Positions 28,946 to 40,068 are shown, counted from the first letter of the stretch. The stretch is DNA of 64,000 bases from Alphaproteobacteria bacterium (GCA_030425145.1 JAUHVK010000009.1:1-64000); one strand, 5' to 3'. Numbers and translations: made by a program. The notes: generated by a model from the letters alone, not told the origin.

Positions 28946-29737
28946 TCACCGCAGTATCGGCGGTTTTTCAGGATCGCTCCCCGGCGCCAACCGCTCAACA
29001 CGCGCGGGCGCTTCGGGTTCCGGCAGGTCAAAGCGCAAACCGACCCGCGCCAACTGCGCCGTCACCGGATCGCTGTCCCGCAGGAACACCACGTCCAGCG
29101 CTGCAGCTTCCAAGCCTGAGAATACGAGCGCCTCCTGTATCGCCCGCGCCAGCGCGCCCTCGGCACCGGGGACAGCGCCGGTAAACCCGATGAGATGGCC
29201 ACGCACGCCGCTGTCATATACCACCTCGGCCAGATAGCCGCGCCGGGCCAGACCGGTTGCCGTACGCAGCTTGGCGTCGATCGCTTCGAGCAACCCTTCT
29301 GGCAAAGCCCCCGGTGCGCGCAGTTCTTCCGGACGCGCTTCTGCCTCGGATGGACCTTGCGCCACGGTTTCTGCCAGCCAATCCACCGCCTCGGCGGGCA
29401 ACAGGATCGACGACGGCGCAACTTCGGGGTTCAGCGCAATGCCAATCCCCTGCCCGGCCAGCATCCCGACAATCGACCGCCCGGACAAAGCCGCATAGGG
29501 CACCACCCGGCCCGCAAAAGCGCCCAGACGATCCTCGGTATCGAACACCAGAACAAAGCGTGCATCGCCCAAATCGAATAGCTCAGGTTCCGCCTGATTC
29601 CCCTCGGCCTCGCGGGCCAGCATCAGGAACAGTTCGGCTTCGGCCAAACGGTCGTAGAACCGCAAGCGCAGCGCGTCCGCATCGGGAGCTGCTTCCATCG
29701 CCGCATGGGCGTGATCCAACGGGGTTTGCAAACTCAT
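28946..29737 (-). CDS. SseB family protein
   Basis: ELFLMLAREAEGNQAEPELFDLGDARFVLVFDTEDRLGAFAGRVVPYAALSGRSI. Confidence 0.8.
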   Translation of the reverse strand: MSLQTPLDHAHAAMEAAPDADALRLRFYDRLAEAELFLMLAREAEGNQAEPELFDLGDARFVLVFDTEDRLGAFAGRVVPYAALSGRSIVGMLAGQGIGIALNPEVAPSSILLPAEAVDWLAETVAQGPSEAEARPEELRAPGALPEGLLEAIDAKLRTATGLARRGYLAEVVYDSGVRGHLIGFTGAVPGAEGALARAIQEALVFSGLEAAALDVVFLRDSDPVTAQLARVGLRFDLPEPEAPARVERLAPGSDPEKPPILR

Positions 29738-30315
29738 GCCATCACCTCTTGCACCCGGGCGCGCAGGGCTGGCAGCACCTCGGCCTCGAACCACGGGTTT
29801 TTCTTGATCCATGCCGTATTGCGCCAGCTTGGATGCGGCAAGGGCAGAACCGACGGCCAATGGTCGCGCCATGCGCGAACAGTTTCTGTCACACCTGCCT
29901 TGGTCCCAAGGTGGTATCTGTGCGCATAGCCCCCGACCACCAGCTTCAGTGGCACATTTCCAACATGGTCCAGCACCTCCCTGTGCCACGTCTGGCGGCA
30001 AATCGCAGGTGGCGGCAGGTCTGAGCCAGCCGCATCATAGCCGGGAAAGCAGAAGCCCATCGGGACAATCGCGACACGGCTTTTGTCATAGAACTCCGTA
30101 CGGTCCAGCCCCAGCCAGTCACGCAAGCGGTCGCCCGACGGGTCGTTGAATGGCGTACGGCTGTTGTGTGCCCGCATCCCAGGCGCCTGCGAACAGATCA
30201 GCAGCCGTGCCCCCGGTCGGAACCAGACCACGGGCTTCGGCCTGTGACGGGTTGCGGTGGCGGCGAAACGGTCGGCGCACAATGTGCAGTTGGAAAGGCG
30301 GTCCTGAACGGTCAT
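29734..30315 (-). CDS. uracil-DNA glycosylase family protein
   Basis: LLICSQAPGMRAHNSRTPFNDPSGDRLRDWLGLDRTEFYD...PLPHPSWRN. Confidence 0.88.
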   Translation of the reverse strand: MTVQDRLSNCTLCADRFAATATRHRPKPVVWFRPGARLLICSQAPGMRAHNSRTPFNDPSGDRLRDWLGLDRTEFYDKSRVAIVPMGFCFPGYDAAGSDLPPPAICRQTWHREVLDHVGNVPLKLVVGGYAHRYHLGTKAGVTETVRAWRDHWPSVLPLPHPSWRNTAWIKKNPWFEAEVLPALRARVQEVMA

Positions 30316-30340
30316 GCGTCCAGATGTAATGCGCGGCGCC

Positions 30341-30847
30341 TCAGGTCAATGAAGCGGGCACGATCAGCCGGGTTTCACAACGGATCAGGCCCACGATCCG
30401 GCGCAGATGGTCCGGTCGGAACGCAACACAGCCTTCGGTCGGATAACCGGGGCGACGCCAGCGGTGCAGGAAAATCGCCGATCCCCGACCCTTTTCGGCG
30501 CGCGGCCAGTTCCAGTCGGTCAGCAAAACCAGATCATAGAGCGGATCAGCCCGGCGCAGGGTTTCGTGGCTATAGGGATATGGCGCGCGAACCATGAGGT
30601 TGTAATCCTCGTGGTTTGGGTCATCCGACCAAAGATCGCCGGGCCGAATGGGTAGCGCCCAATCGGTTGGGCGTGCCATCCGATCGGGACGGTAAAGAAG
30701 GCCAACGATGCGATGCACTCCGACTGGGGTCGCGCCATCGCCTTCGCGTTTGTCGGCTCGGATGCCCGCTTTGCCGATGGTGCAGGGCCACATGCGACCC
30801 ATAAAGCGCAGGCCTTGACGGGTCAGAACCATGTCCTGCGGCGTCAC
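30341..30847 (-). CDS. L,D-transpeptidase (YkuD) family protein
   Basis: GSAIFLHRWRRPGYPTEGCVAF catalytic HxX...SxGC-like motif (P-T-E-G-C). Confidence 0.8.
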   Translation of the reverse strand: MTPQDMVLTRQGLRFMGRMWPCTIGKAGIRADKREGDGATPVGVHRIVGLLYRPDRMARPTDWALPIRPGDLWSDDPNHEDYNLMVRAPYPYSHETLRRADPLYDLVLLTDWNWPRAEKGRGSAIFLHRWRRPGYPTEGCVAFRPDHLRRIVGLIRCETRLIVPASLT

Positions 30848-31950
30848 AGAAGATGCCCCGACTTGCGCGCTTTGGTGGCGAGATACTCCGTGTTGTGTGG
30901 ATTCTCACCGACTTTCAGCGGCACCCGTTCAGTAACCGTGATGCCCTGTTTCTCCATCATCGCAATCTTGGCCGGATTGTTCGTCATCAGGCGAACCGAC
31001 CCGAACCCCAATTTCCGCAGCAGCTCCGCGCCGATGCGGAAATCCCGCTCGTCATCTTCAAAGCCCAGCCTGTGATTGGCCTCGACCGTGTCGAATCCCT
31101 GATCCTGCAAGGCATAAGCGCGCATCTTGTTGGCTAGGCCAATCCCGCGCCCTTCCTGATTGAGGTAGAGCAGTACGCCTTCCCCCTCACTGCCCATCGC
31201 CGCGAGCGCGCCGTTCAATTGCGGACCACAGTCACATTTGAGGCTGCCCAGCAGGTCACCTGTAAAGCAGGCGGAATGCAATCGGGCGAGGACCGGCTTC
31301 GCCCGATCCGGGCGGCCGATTTCAATGACATAGTGCTCTTCGGAACCATCTTCGGGGCGGAACACATGCAGACGCGCATTCTGAGCCGCGCGCAGGGGAA
31401 CACGCGCGGACACCACGCTGTCAAACACAGCAGACGCACCCAAGCGAGGGGCAGCGACCACTGGGTCGATCAAAGTCAGATCATGCTCGGCGGCAAATGC
31501 CTTGGCGTCGGGCACTTCAGTCGCAATGACCGCAGGAAGAAGACGCGCCGTCTTGGTCAAGGAGACCGCGAGGCGGTGCAAAGTGGGATCGCCGCAGCGT
31601 CGCGTGACCAATGGGCCTTTCATCGGATGCGAGAGATCGTCGGCGGGGTCGGCAACGGCCTGGACCCAGCGCAGGTTGGCGTCGTCAGGCAAAGCAACAC
31701 GCGCGACATCGCTATCGTAGGCCCGCGCCTTGAGTGTGGCCGCACGTCGACCTGTCAGCACGAGATCGACATCCTCACCCAGCGCGATCACGTCCTTCAA
31801 CCGCTCGGCGGTCAGAGACTCCACTGCCAGCACCAAAAGACCCGCTTTCGTGCCAACGACAATCGGCACGCCCATGCGCAGATCCGCCCGCGCCCGGGCC
31901 AGAAGATCAGTGATGTCAGGTGCCAGTGCCATGAGGTCCTGCTTGTTCAA
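30844..31950 (-). CDS. ribA: GTP cyclohydrolase II with N-terminal extension
   Basis: ARLHSACFTGDLLGSLKCDCGPQL zinc site; LNQEGRGIGLANKMRAYALQDQGFDTVEAN. Confidence 0.95.
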   Translation of the reverse strand: MNKQDLMALAPDITDLLARARADLRMGVPIVVGTKAGLLVLAVESLTAERLKDVIALGEDVDLVLTGRRAATLKARAYDSDVARVALPDDANLRWVQAVADPADDLSHPMKGPLVTRRCGDPTLHRLAVSLTKTARLLPAVIATEVPDAKAFAAEHDLTLIDPVVAAPRLGASAVFDSVVSARVPLRAAQNARLHVFRPEDGSEEHYVIEIGRPDRAKPVLARLHSACFTGDLLGSLKCDCGPQLNGALAAMGSEGEGVLLYLNQEGRGIGLANKMRAYALQDQGFDTVEANHRLGFEDDERDFRIGAELLRKLGFGSVRLMTNNPAKIAMMEKQGITVTERVPLKVGENPHNTEYLATKARKSGHLL

Positions 31951-32091
31951 CGGAAGCCGTTTGCAACAAATGGCTCCGATTTATGTAACATTTGACCTCT
32001 GCATACACGAGGCCGTGAAACAGTTGCAGCAATTCTTGTTGGGGTGCAACGTCTGGCCCATGTGTCTTGAAAGCGACGGAGAGGCAACACG

Positions 32092-32778
32092 ATGGCACAG
32101 CTCAAGAATATCCTTCTGGTCGATGACGATGACGATCTTCGCGAGGCTTTGGCCGAGCAACTGGTGATGACCGAAGATTTTGAAGTGTTCGAAGCCGATT
32201 GCGGTACCGCCGCGATGGGTCGGATCAAGGAACAGCTTTACGACCTGATCATTCTGGACGTCGGTCTGCCCGACACGGATGGTCGCGAATTGTGCCGCCT
32301 TATGCGCAAGCAGGGCGTAAAAGCTCCGGTCCTCATGCTCACCGGTCACGATTCCGATGCAGATACGATCCTTGGCCTTGATGCCGGGGCGAACGATTAC
32401 GTCACCAAACCGTTCAAGTTCCCGGTGCTTCTGGCCCGCATTCGCGCACAGCTGCGCCAACATGAACAATCCGAAGACGCTGTTTTTACGCTTGGGCCGT
32501 ACACGTTCAAGCCGTCGATGAAGCTCTTGATGACGGAAGACGACAAGAAAATCCGGCTGACCGAGAAAGAGACCAATATTCTGAAGTTTCTGTACCGCTC
32601 GACCGATGGTGTCGTTGCCCGCGATACGCTCCTGCACGAGGTTTGGGGCTACAATGCGGGTGTCACGACGCACACCCTCGAAACCCATATTTACCGTCTG
32701 CGACAAAAAATTGAACCAGACCCCTCCAACGCGCGTTTGCTGGTTACAGAGTCCGGCGGATATCGGCTCGTATCTTAG
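32092..32778 (+). CDS. OmpR-family response regulator (no adjacent histidine kinase)
   Basis: Receiver LVDDDDDLRE, LDVGLPDTDG, TGHDSD, YVTKPFK; C-terminal winged helix. Confidence 0.95.
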   Translation: MAQLKNILLVDDDDDLREALAEQLVMTEDFEVFEADCGTAAMGRIKEQLYDLIILDVGLPDTDGRELCRLMRKQGVKAPVLMLTGHDSDADTILGLDAGANDYVTKPFKFPVLLARIRAQLRQHEQSEDAVFTLGPYTFKPSMKLLMTEDDKKIRLTEKETNILKFLYRSTDGVVARDTLLHEVWGYNAGVTTHTLETHIYRLRQKIEPDPSNARLLVTESGGYRLVS

Positions 32779-32799
32779 GACCTTAGTCTATTTTGATTC

Positions 32800-32921
32800 A
32801 GATCAAAGAAGCATGAGGAGCACATCTTTTATCTGGGCCTCAACGGTTCCCGTCGCATATGCGGGTTATCATATGCACCTCCCTGTTGGACCTGGCCCCG
32901 GAAGTTTCCGGGGTCTTTTTT
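32800..32921 (+). ncRNA. candidate small RNA with an exposed ACCUCCC motif
   Basis: Hairpin GCATATG-CGGGTTAT-CATATGC (32855-32876), linker ACCTCCCTGTTGGACCTGG, then terminator CCCCGGAAGTTTCCGGGG+T7; could instead be the 3'UTR of the response-regulator mRNA. Confidence 0.4.
32896..32921 (+). terminator. intrinsic terminator
   Basis: CCCCGGAAgtTTCCGGGGTCTTTTTTT. Confidence 0.85.
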
Positions 32922-33014
32922 TGATGGATGCGGATATCGCTCACCGACACCTCAATGCCGAAGTCTCAACGTGTTTCGGCGTTCCCTGATACCCTGCATG
33001 GCATCTAGCCCGCG

Positions 33015-33050
33015 TAAAAAAAGCGCCCCGTAAAGAGGCGCTTTTCTTTA
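33015..33050 (-). terminator. pnp intrinsic terminator
   Basis: Minus strand AAGCGCCTCtttacGGGGCGCTTTTTTT. Confidence 0.85.
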
Positions 33051-33070
33051 GTTGATTTGAAGAGTGTGAA

Positions 33071-35212
33071 TTACTCCGCGTCCTCAGCCTTTTTCTCGGG
33101 GGCCAGCTCTTCGCCGGTTTCCTGATCGACCATCTTCATGGCAAGGCGCACCTTGCCACGGTCGTCAAAGCCCAGAAGCTTCACGTAGACTTCCTGACCT
33201 TCCTTGAGCACATCCGACGGATGGTTCAGGCGGCGGTTTTCGATCTGGGACACGTGGACGAGGCCATCGCGCTTGCCAAAGAAGTTCACGAAGGCGCCGA
33301 AATCGACGATCTTCACGACCTTGCCCTTGTAGATCTGGCCCTCTTCCGGCTCTGCCACGATCGAATAGATCATGTCATAGGCCTTCTTGATGGCTTCGCC
33401 GTTCGGGCTGGCGATCTTGATGATGCCGTCATCATTGATGTCGACCTTGGCACCGGAAACTTCCACGATCTCGCGGATGACCTTACCGCCCGAGCCGATC
33501 ACTTCGCGGATCTTGTCGGTCGGGATCTGCATGGTCTCGATACGCGGCGCGTGGATCGAGAACTCGGCAGCGCCGGTCAGTGCTTTGTTCATCTCACCGA
33601 GGATATGCATCCGGCCATCTTTCGCCTGCGCGAGGGCCTTCTTCATGATCTCAGGTGTGATGCCCGCAACCTTGATGTCCATCTGCAGCGAGGTGATGCC
33701 GTTCTCGGTCCCTGCCACTTTGAAGTCCATGTCGCCAAGGTGGTCTTCGTCACCGAGGATGTCGGTCAGAACCGCGTAAGAGCCGTCCTCTTCGAGGATC
33801 AGGCCCATGGCCACACCGGCCACAGCGGATTTGAGCGGCACACCGGCGTCCATCATGGACAGGGAGCCACCGCAAACCGACGCCATCGAGGACGAACCGT
33901 TGGATTCGGTGATCTCGGAAACGACGCGGATGGTGTAGGGGAAATCGGTTGCCGCCGGCAGAACCGCCTGAAGCGCGCGCCATGCCAGTTTGCCGTGGCC
34001 GATTTCACGGCGACCCGGCGAACCTACGCGGCCCACTTCACCAACCGAGTACGGCGGGAAGTTGTAGTGCAGCATGAAGTTGGAGCGGAAGTTTCCGTGC
34101 AGTGCGTCAATGATCTGCTCATCGTCGCCGGTGCCGAGTGTTGTCACGACCAAGCCCTGCGTTTCACCACGGGTGAAAAGTGCAGAACCGTGCGTGCGCG
34201 GAAGAAGGCCTGTTTCGCAGACGATGTCGCGCACTTTATCCAGCGCACGGCCGTCGATCCGCTTGCCTGTCTTGACGACATCGCCACGCAGAACCGATGC
34301 TTCGAGCTTTTTCAGCGCGGAGCCGAGGTTGGCATCTTCAAGCTGCTCTTCGCTCAGCGCTTCCATGATCACTGCCTTGGCGTCTGCGACAGCGGCAGTA
34401 CGTTCCTGCTTGTCGGTGATCGCATAGGCTGCGCGGATCTTGTCTTCGCCTGCGGCTTTCACGGCCTCGTAGAGGTCCGAGTAATCCGGCGGCTGGAAGT
34501 CGAACGGCTCTTTCGCGCACTCTTCGGCCAGCGAGATGATGAGGTCGATCACCGGCTGGATCTGTTCGTGCGCAAATGTCACGGCGCCCAGCATCTCGTC
34601 TTCGGTCAGCTCGTAAGCTTCCGATTCCACCATCATCACGGCGTCTTTGGTGCCGGCGACAACCAGATCGAGGCGCTGCTCGGGGTTGTTGCGCAGCTGA
34701 TCCATATCCTCGACCTCGGGGTTGAGGATGTATTCGCCGTCGACATAACCCACGCGGCAGCCCGCGATCGGACCCATGAACGGCGCGCCGGAAATGGTCA
34801 AAGCTGCAGAAGCCGCGATCATCGCCACGATGTCGGGATCGTTGACGAGGTCGTGCGACAGAACGGTGCACATCACCAGAACTTCATTCTTGAAGCCCGG
34901 CACAAAGAGCGGGCGGATCGGACGGTCGATCAGGCGCGCGGTCAGCGTCTCTTTCTCGGTCGGACGCGCCTCGCGCTTGAAGAAGCCACCCGGCACTTTG
35001 CCCGCAGCGTAGTATTTTTCCTGGTAATGGACGGTCAGCGGAAAGAAATCCTGACCGGGTTTCGGCTGCTTGGCAAACGTCACGTTGGCCATAACCGAGG
35101 TTTCGCCGAGGGTGGCAATCACGCTGCCATCGGCTTGGCGGGCAACCTTGCCCGTTTCCAGTGTGAGCGTTTCTTCGCCCCACTGCATGCTTTTCGTCGA
35201 AATGTTGAACAT
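33071..35212 (-). CDS. pnp: polyribonucleotide nucleotidyltransferase
   Basis: [31 protein letters not shown]...; KH ([15 protein letters not shown]) and S1 domains. Confidence 0.98.
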   Translation of the reverse strand: MFNISTKSMQWGEETLTLETGKVARQADGSVIATLGETSVMANVTFAKQPKPGQDFFPLTVHYQEKYYAAGKVPGGFFKREARPTEKETLTARLIDRPIRPLFVPGFKNEVLVMCTVLSHDLVNDPDIVAMIAASAALTISGAPFMGPIAGCRVGYVDGEYILNPEVEDMDQLRNNPEQRLDLVVAGTKDAVMMVESEAYELTEDEMLGAVTFAHEQIQPVIDLIISLAEECAKEPFDFQPPDYSDLYEAVKAAGEDKIRAAYAITDKQERTAAVADAKAVIMEALSEEQLEDANLGSALKKLEASVLRGDVVKTGKRIDGRALDKVRDIVCETGLLPRTHGSALFTRGETQGLVVTTLGTGDDEQIIDALHGNFRSNFMLHYNFPPYSVGEVGRVGSPGRREIGHGKLAWRALQAVLPAATDFPYTIRVVSEITESNGSSSMASVCGGSLSMMDAGVPLKSAVAGVAMGLILEEDGSYAVLTDILGDEDHLGDMDFKVAGTENGITSLQMDIKVAGITPEIMKKALAQAKDGRMHILGEMNKALTGAAEFSIHAPRIETMQIPTDKIREVIGSGGKVIREIVEVSGAKVDINDDGIIKIASPNGEAIKKAYDMIYSIVAEPEEGQIYKGKVVKIVDFGAFVNFFGKRDGLVHVSQIENRRLNHPSDVLKEGQEVYVKLLGFDDRGKVRLAMKMVDQETGEELAPEKKAEDAE

Positions 35213-35422
35213 CATCGTATCCTGTATGGGAGCACTCCCGGCCCTCCGGGTCTCCCGTTTGAATGGCGGCCCCATTGCCGCCGACCCCTTCATCCATGTC
35301 ATGCGCCGGGGTCGAAGCGTCACGTCTCAGATGAGGGGGCTGTACAGGTTTTTTGTCCCCATGGAAAGCACCTTAGGCAAAGGTGCCGTTTGGTTGCGGC
35401 GCCGATGGCAACGGGCCTAGCC

Positions 35423-36055
35423 TTACGGATCGACTTTGCGTTGATGCGGGAAATCACCCGCGGCGATGTAAGCCTCCTCCTCATGGGTGTTGGGCCGTCC
35501 AAGGATCGGGTTTCGATGCGGGTGACGGCCGAAGCGGCGAATGTTTTCGGTGACCCGATTGTGTTGGTCCCAGATCAATTCCTTGGCAGGGGCCAAATAC
35601 TCGGGCAGCCCATTGCACACCTTGTCCAGTTGCGGATGCAGCGCATCCATGCGCTCCAGATGTTCGGGCCCTTCGCAATGAGTGACCGCGATAATGCAGA
35701 ACATCTGCTCCCAAGGCTTCAACTCGTCGAAGTCGCCATTTTTCATCCCTTCAAGCGAAAGGCGCGTCGCCTTGAGATCCTGCGCAAAGGCTGCGGGAGT
35801 GTCGCGCCACAGGGATCTGGGGAATTGGTCGAGAGCGATGATCAGCGCCAAACGACCACGTGCGGTTTCCGCCCAATCGTCCAGTTCGCCCTTGGCAGCA
35901 GCCGTGGTGAGCGCCCCGAACTGTTCGATGATTGCGGCGTCCATCCCGCCTTGCATCCGTTCGTTCCAGAACGCGCCGTGGCTGTCCATAGCGTTTTCAT
36001 GACCCGTGTCAGGGAACCAAAAATCCAGAACGTCTTCGATGGCATAGCTGGTCAT
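35423..36055 (-). CDS. DUF924 family protein
   Basis: VLDFWFPD...LALIIALDQFPRSLWRDTPAAFAQD. Confidence 0.9.
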   Translation of the reverse strand: MTSYAIEDVLDFWFPDTGHENAMDSHGAFWNERMQGGMDAAIIEQFGALTTAAAKGELDDWAETARGRLALIIALDQFPRSLWRDTPAAFAQDLKATRLSLEGMKNGDFDELKPWEQMFCIIAVTHCEGPEHLERMDALHPQLDKVCNGLPEYLAPAKELIWDQHNRVTENIRRFGRHPHRNPILGRPNTHEEEAYIAAGDFPHQRKVDP

Positions 36056-36176
36056 GGGCGGGCCCTTTGATGAAGCGGATGCTGCGTCACTATACATAGG
36101 GATCGCGGGTATACCACCAAAGGAGAATAGCGAGGCCGCAAAGTGACTGAACTTCCAAGCCAAGCATCCTGACAAG

Positions 36177-36204
36177 AAAAAAGGGCCCGAAAACCGGACC
36201 CTTC
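36177..36204 (-). terminator. rpsO intrinsic terminator
   Basis: Minus strand AAGGGTCCGgttttCGGGCCCTTTTTT. Confidence 0.85.
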
Positions 36205-36225
36205 CTCGACAACCTGCTGGCAGGT

Positions 36226-36495
36226 TTAGCGACGGATACCCAAGCGCTGGATCAGGTTCTGATACCGCTCTTCGTCCTTGGCTTTGGTGTAGTCGAGCAG
36301 CTTACGACGCTGCGCAACCAGCTTGAGCAGACCACGACGAGAATGGTTGTCTTTCTTGTGGGTCTTGAAGTGCTCGGTCAGCGTGGAAATGCGGCTGGTC
36401 AGAATGGCAACCTGAACTTCGGGGGAACCAGTGTCGCCCTCTTTGGTTGCGAATTCCTTGATCAGACGGTTCTTTTCTTCAACTGTGATCGACAT
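36226..36495 (-). CDS. rpsO: 30S ribosomal protein S15
   Basis: 89 aa; [35 protein letters not shown]. Confidence 0.98.
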   Translation of the reverse strand: MSITVEEKNRLIKEFATKEGDTGSPEVQVAILTSRISTLTEHFKTHKKDNHSRRGLLKLVAQRRKLLDYTKAKDEERYQNLIQRLGIRR

Positions 36496-36690
36496 CGGGG
36501 TCTCCTTTCGAAGGTTTGAGTGAATGGCGCAAGCCGGGATGTCGTCCAGCAGGGCCCATGGAGAATCTCCGCACGGTGTGCGGATGCGGGCGTATAGGCG
36601 ATATTCAATGCATTGGAAAGGCTTTTGAGCGCGCCAGAATATGGTGACGCAATCACGTCCGCCTCTCCCTCCGGCGTTTGTGTGTTCAGG

Positions 36691-37245
36691 TCACCGCCCC
36701 GGATACCGCTCGGTTTGATGCCACAATGCAGGTTCAGTTGCGAAAGACACGTAGAGGGGATGCCGCGGATGACCGGCTTTGGTCAAACCCAGATGGTGCA
36801 TCGGCGTTCCGATTTTCCTCGCTATTTCAAGAGCGCGTCCCTGATAATCCCCATGCACCCCCCAGGCTGCGACGGTCATCCCCGCAAGATCTGACCAATG
36901 CTGCAAAAGGGCATCGTTCAGTTCTCCAATAGGCGCTTTGGCTTTTTTCAGGTCCTGCGGACGGGTTGCACGAAAGGCAAAGAGATTGGCCACCATGACA
37001 CCGCCAAACCCCATGCTGCGCGCTCGGGTTTCGCAGCGGGCGACGGTTGGGTCATTGCGGTGTTCATCCGCCGTCGACGGATTCAGCATGATGAACAGAA
37101 GCGCGGGTTTGCTGTCGTCCCAAACCCGCGAAAGTCCGTATCGATACCTGTCACAACGCGAATACCAAACCTGCGACAGGCCATCATCCGAAGCGTTGGA
37201 TCGATAAACCAACGCCGCATGGAGCTCTGCCGGAAGATCAGTCAC
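36691..37245 (-). CDS. DUF1643 domain-containing protein
   Basis: [48 protein letters not shown]. Confidence 0.9.
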   Translation of the reverse strand: MTDLPAELHAALVYRSNASDDGLSQVWYSRCDRYRYGLSRVWDDSKPALLFIMLNPSTADEHRNDPTVARCETRARSMGFGGVMVANLFAFRATRPQDLKKAKAPIGELNDALLQHWSDLAGMTVAAWGVHGDYQGRALEIARKIGTPMHHLGLTKAGHPRHPLYVSFATEPALWHQTERYPGR

Positions 37246-38150
37246 GCCGTGACGAACACACGGGAGGGATGGACCTCTCCCGATTTGTAGCGCCCGACGG
37301 CAATTGGCGTACCATCACAGGACACCCAGCACTCATCCCCGTAGTCGACACCGGATGCGACCACCATCGCGGGGTTGCCGTTGCGCAGTTTGACCGCCGC
37401 TTCTTGCGTACATGTCAGCTCCGGCAGGTCGGCCAATCCTTCTTCGAGCGGCCTGAGATAAGTGTCCAATTCCGGGGTCCGTGCCAACTCGTCGATCTGT
37501 TCGAGCGTCAACCCGTCCTCAGCATCAAACGGACCAGACCAAACGCGCCGCAGTCGCAGGACGTGGCCCAGACATCCCAAAGCTTCACCAAGATCCCGTG
37601 CAATGGAGCGCACATAGCCCCCTTTGCCGCAGACAAGCATCAACGTGGCGTGGTCTGGATCGGGGCGCTCCAGAAGGGTCAGTTCATCGACAAAGAGCGG
37701 CCGCGCCGCGATGTCCATATCTTCGCCATCACGCGCGCGTTTGTAGGCGCGTTCGCCATCAATCATCACCGCCGAGAATTGTGGGGGCACCTGCATGATG
37801 TCGCCGACGAACTGGTGCAAGGCCTCCTTAATCTCAGCATCGCTGGGGCGAAGCTCGGAGGTCGCGAAGACATCGCCTTCGGCGTCATCCGTACGGGTCG
37901 CTTGCCCGAACCGTACAGTGAACTCGTACGCTTTGAGAGCATCGGTGATATACGGCACCGTTTTAGTCGCCTCCCCCAAGGCAACCGCCAGAACACCTGT
38001 GGCTTCGGGATCGAGCGTGCCGGCATGACCCGCCTTCTTGGCATCAAAGGCCCAGCGGACCTTGTTCACCACAGCGGTCGAAGTCAGACCTGCGGGTTTG
38101 TCTACAACCAACCAACCCGAAATATCGCGCCCCTTGCGTTTGCGTCCCAT
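37242..38150 (-). CDS. truB: tRNA pseudouridine(55) synthase
   Basis: [22 protein letters not shown]...[23 protein letters not shown]. Confidence 0.97.
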   Translation of the reverse strand: MGRKRKGRDISGWLVVDKPAGLTSTAVVNKVRWAFDAKKAGHAGTLDPEATGVLAVALGEATKTVPYITDALKAYEFTVRFGQATRTDDAEGDVFATSELRPSDAEIKEALHQFVGDIMQVPPQFSAVMIDGERAYKRARDGEDMDIAARPLFVDELTLLERPDPDHATLMLVCGKGGYVRSIARDLGEALGCLGHVLRLRRVWSGPFDAEDGLTLEQIDELARTPELDTYLRPLEEGLADLPELTCTQEAAVKLRNGNPAMVVASGVDYGDECWVSCDGTPIAVGRYKSGEVHPSRVFVTA

Positions 38151-38223
38151 TCTGCCTCTCGCATCCTTGAAAGACAGGCGAGGTATCGCAGGGGATTGAG
38201 GCTGTCAATTCGGCAAGGGGTCT

Positions 38224-38406
38224 TCAGTCGATCTCGCGCGCCTCGTCGATGAGCATGATCGGAATCCCGTCCCTGATCGGATAGGCGAGATGTGCGGAAT
38301 GGCTGATCAGCTCTTGCCGTGCGGCGTCGTATTCCAGCCGTCCCTGCGTTTGCGGGCAGACCAGAGCTTCCAGCATCTTACGATCGAAGGCCGGTGTTTC
38401 GCTCAT
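38224..38406 (-). CDS. Trm112 family protein
   Basis: 60 aa; [46 protein letters not shown]. Confidence 0.92.
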   Translation of the reverse strand: MSETPAFDRKMLEALVCPQTQGRLEYDAARQELISHSAHLAYPIRDGIPIMLIDEAREID

Positions 38407-39047
38407 TGTAGAATGTCCTCGGACTGTCCGCCGCGCAGGGCGTATTCAATCAGGGTCACGAGGGTTTCGCGACGTGTCGATAGAGATGGCGCCTCCAAGA
38501 GCGCCTGTTTTTCTTCCGGTTCGAAATCCAGCAGCATGGACAGGGAATTGATCAAGAGCTCGTTGTCCGCGTCCTTGAGTGTTGCCCAATCCGCAGACAG
38601 GTCACGCGCAGCGAAATAGCGATCCAGAAGATCAAGGAAACCTTCTCGATCAAACCCGCCATCATGCTCGGGTCCGCCTTGATCCCGGCCGAACCCATCC
38701 CAATTCACTTCGAAACGGCGGTACGGCGTGAAGCCTTCGATTTCGTCACCAAGACGGAACCGAGAGATTCCAGACAGGGTGATCATGTAGCGGCCATCCT
38801 CAGTCTCGGAAAACTGTGTCACACGCCCGGCGCATCCGATGCGATGCAGCGCGTCTTTATCACCGTTCGGGCGGGCGTTCGGTTGCACCATGCCGATCAA
38901 TCTCGACGGCGTTTTTAAAGCGTCTTCAAGCATTTGCAGGTAGCGCGGCTCAAACAGGTGAAGCGGCAACCTCGCCCGGGGCAGCAGCAACGCCCCCGGC
39001 AACGGGAATACAGGGACGGCCCCCGGCAGTTCAGTCATTCGAGTCAT
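38403..39047 (-). CDS. LON peptidase substrate-binding domain protein
   Basis: [34 protein letters not shown]. Confidence 0.93.
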   Translation of the reverse strand: MTRMTELPGAVPVFPLPGALLLPRARLPLHLFEPRYLQMLEDALKTPSRLIGMVQPNARPNGDKDALHRIGCAGRVTQFSETEDGRYMITLSGISRFRLGDEIEGFTPYRRFEVNWDGFGRDQGGPEHDGGFDREGFLDLLDRYFAARDLSADWATLKDADNELLINSLSMLLDFEPEEKQALLEAPSLSTRRETLVTLIEYALRGGQSEDILQ

Positions 39048-39074
39048 GTATTAAGACGTAGTCTGACCACTCGA

Positions 39075-39998
39075 TCAGGCAAATATCATCGAGCTCAATT
39101 TCCGACGACCGTTCAATGCAACCGGATCATTCGGCTTCAGCGCATCGAAGATGATCATCAGTTGCGCCTTGGCAGCACCCTCGTTCCACTCACGGTCGCG
39201 CCGGAACAGCTCGAGCAGATGGTCAACTGCCCCTTGACCGTCACCATTCGCATAAAGCGCCTGAGCCAGATCGTAGCGCGCCTGATGAATGTCAGGATTA
39301 GCCTCAACGGCGGCCTGCAACTCGGCCACGGGGCCGGAATCGTTTGCCTGCTTGGCCAGCTCCAATTGGGCGCGGGCAGCTTCCAGTTCGGGCTTGCCCG
39401 AAATCTCGGCCGGGGCTCCGTTCAGAATGGCCTCAGCTTGCTCAAGATCATCGGCGGCTATCGCGCAGCGCACGAGGCCGGCATAGGCACGGGCATGCAA
39501 CGGGTCTTCTTCGAGGATCGCCGCGAAGGTCTGCATCGCATCCGCTGCTGCGCCCGCCTCGAGCATTTCTTCGGCTGCCTCCACGGCATCGTCTAGACCA
39601 CCGCTTGCATCACCGCCTGCGGCTTTGACGACGCGCTCGACAAACGCCTTGATCTCTGAGGCCGGTTGCGCACCTTGAAACATGTCGATCGGCCGCCCTT
39701 TGACGAAAGCGACAACCGTGGGGATCGACTGGATCGGCAAGCCTTGCTGCGCCAGTGCATGTACCAGACCTTGCGCCTCGTCCACGTTCACTTTGGCCAT
39801 CTTGACCGCACCGCGCGCGCCGGTGACTTCGGCTTCGAGCATCGGTCCGAGCGTCTTGCAGGGACCGCACCAAGGAGCCCAGAAATCGACGATGACGGGT
39901 GTTTCCATGCTGCCATCGACCACTTCGGCCATGAACGCATCCTGCGACACGTCCTTGATCAGATCAGCCGCTGCGGGGCCTTTTCCAAGTTCGATCAT
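39075..39998 (-). CDS. thioredoxin-domain protein with TPR-like C-terminus (YbbN/CnoX-like)
   Basis: VDFWAPWCGPCKTLGPMLE plus tetratricopeptide-like helical tail. Confidence 0.9.
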   Translation of the reverse strand: MIELGKGPAAADLIKDVSQDAFMAEVVDGSMETPVIVDFWAPWCGPCKTLGPMLEAEVTGARGAVKMAKVNVDEAQGLVHALAQQGLPIQSIPTVVAFVKGRPIDMFQGAQPASEIKAFVERVVKAAGGDASGGLDDAVEAAEEMLEAGAAADAMQTFAAILEEDPLHARAYAGLVRCAIAADDLEQAEAILNGAPAEISGKPELEAARAQLELAKQANDSGPVAELQAAVEANPDIHQARYDLAQALYANGDGQGAVDHLLELFRRDREWNEGAAKAQLMIIFDALKPNDPVALNGRRKLSSMIFA

Positions 39999-40068
39999 CT
40001 GCGTCTCCTGTCGCGGTTATCGTCCGGTCACGGCGTAGATGGCGCACCAAACCCCGTCTTGCAAGGGG

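Noticed and set aside
33221-36070. 949-aa + strand ORF
   Set aside because: Antisense to pnp and DUF924; His/Arg/Asp-rich translation typical of the frame opposite a high-GC gene.
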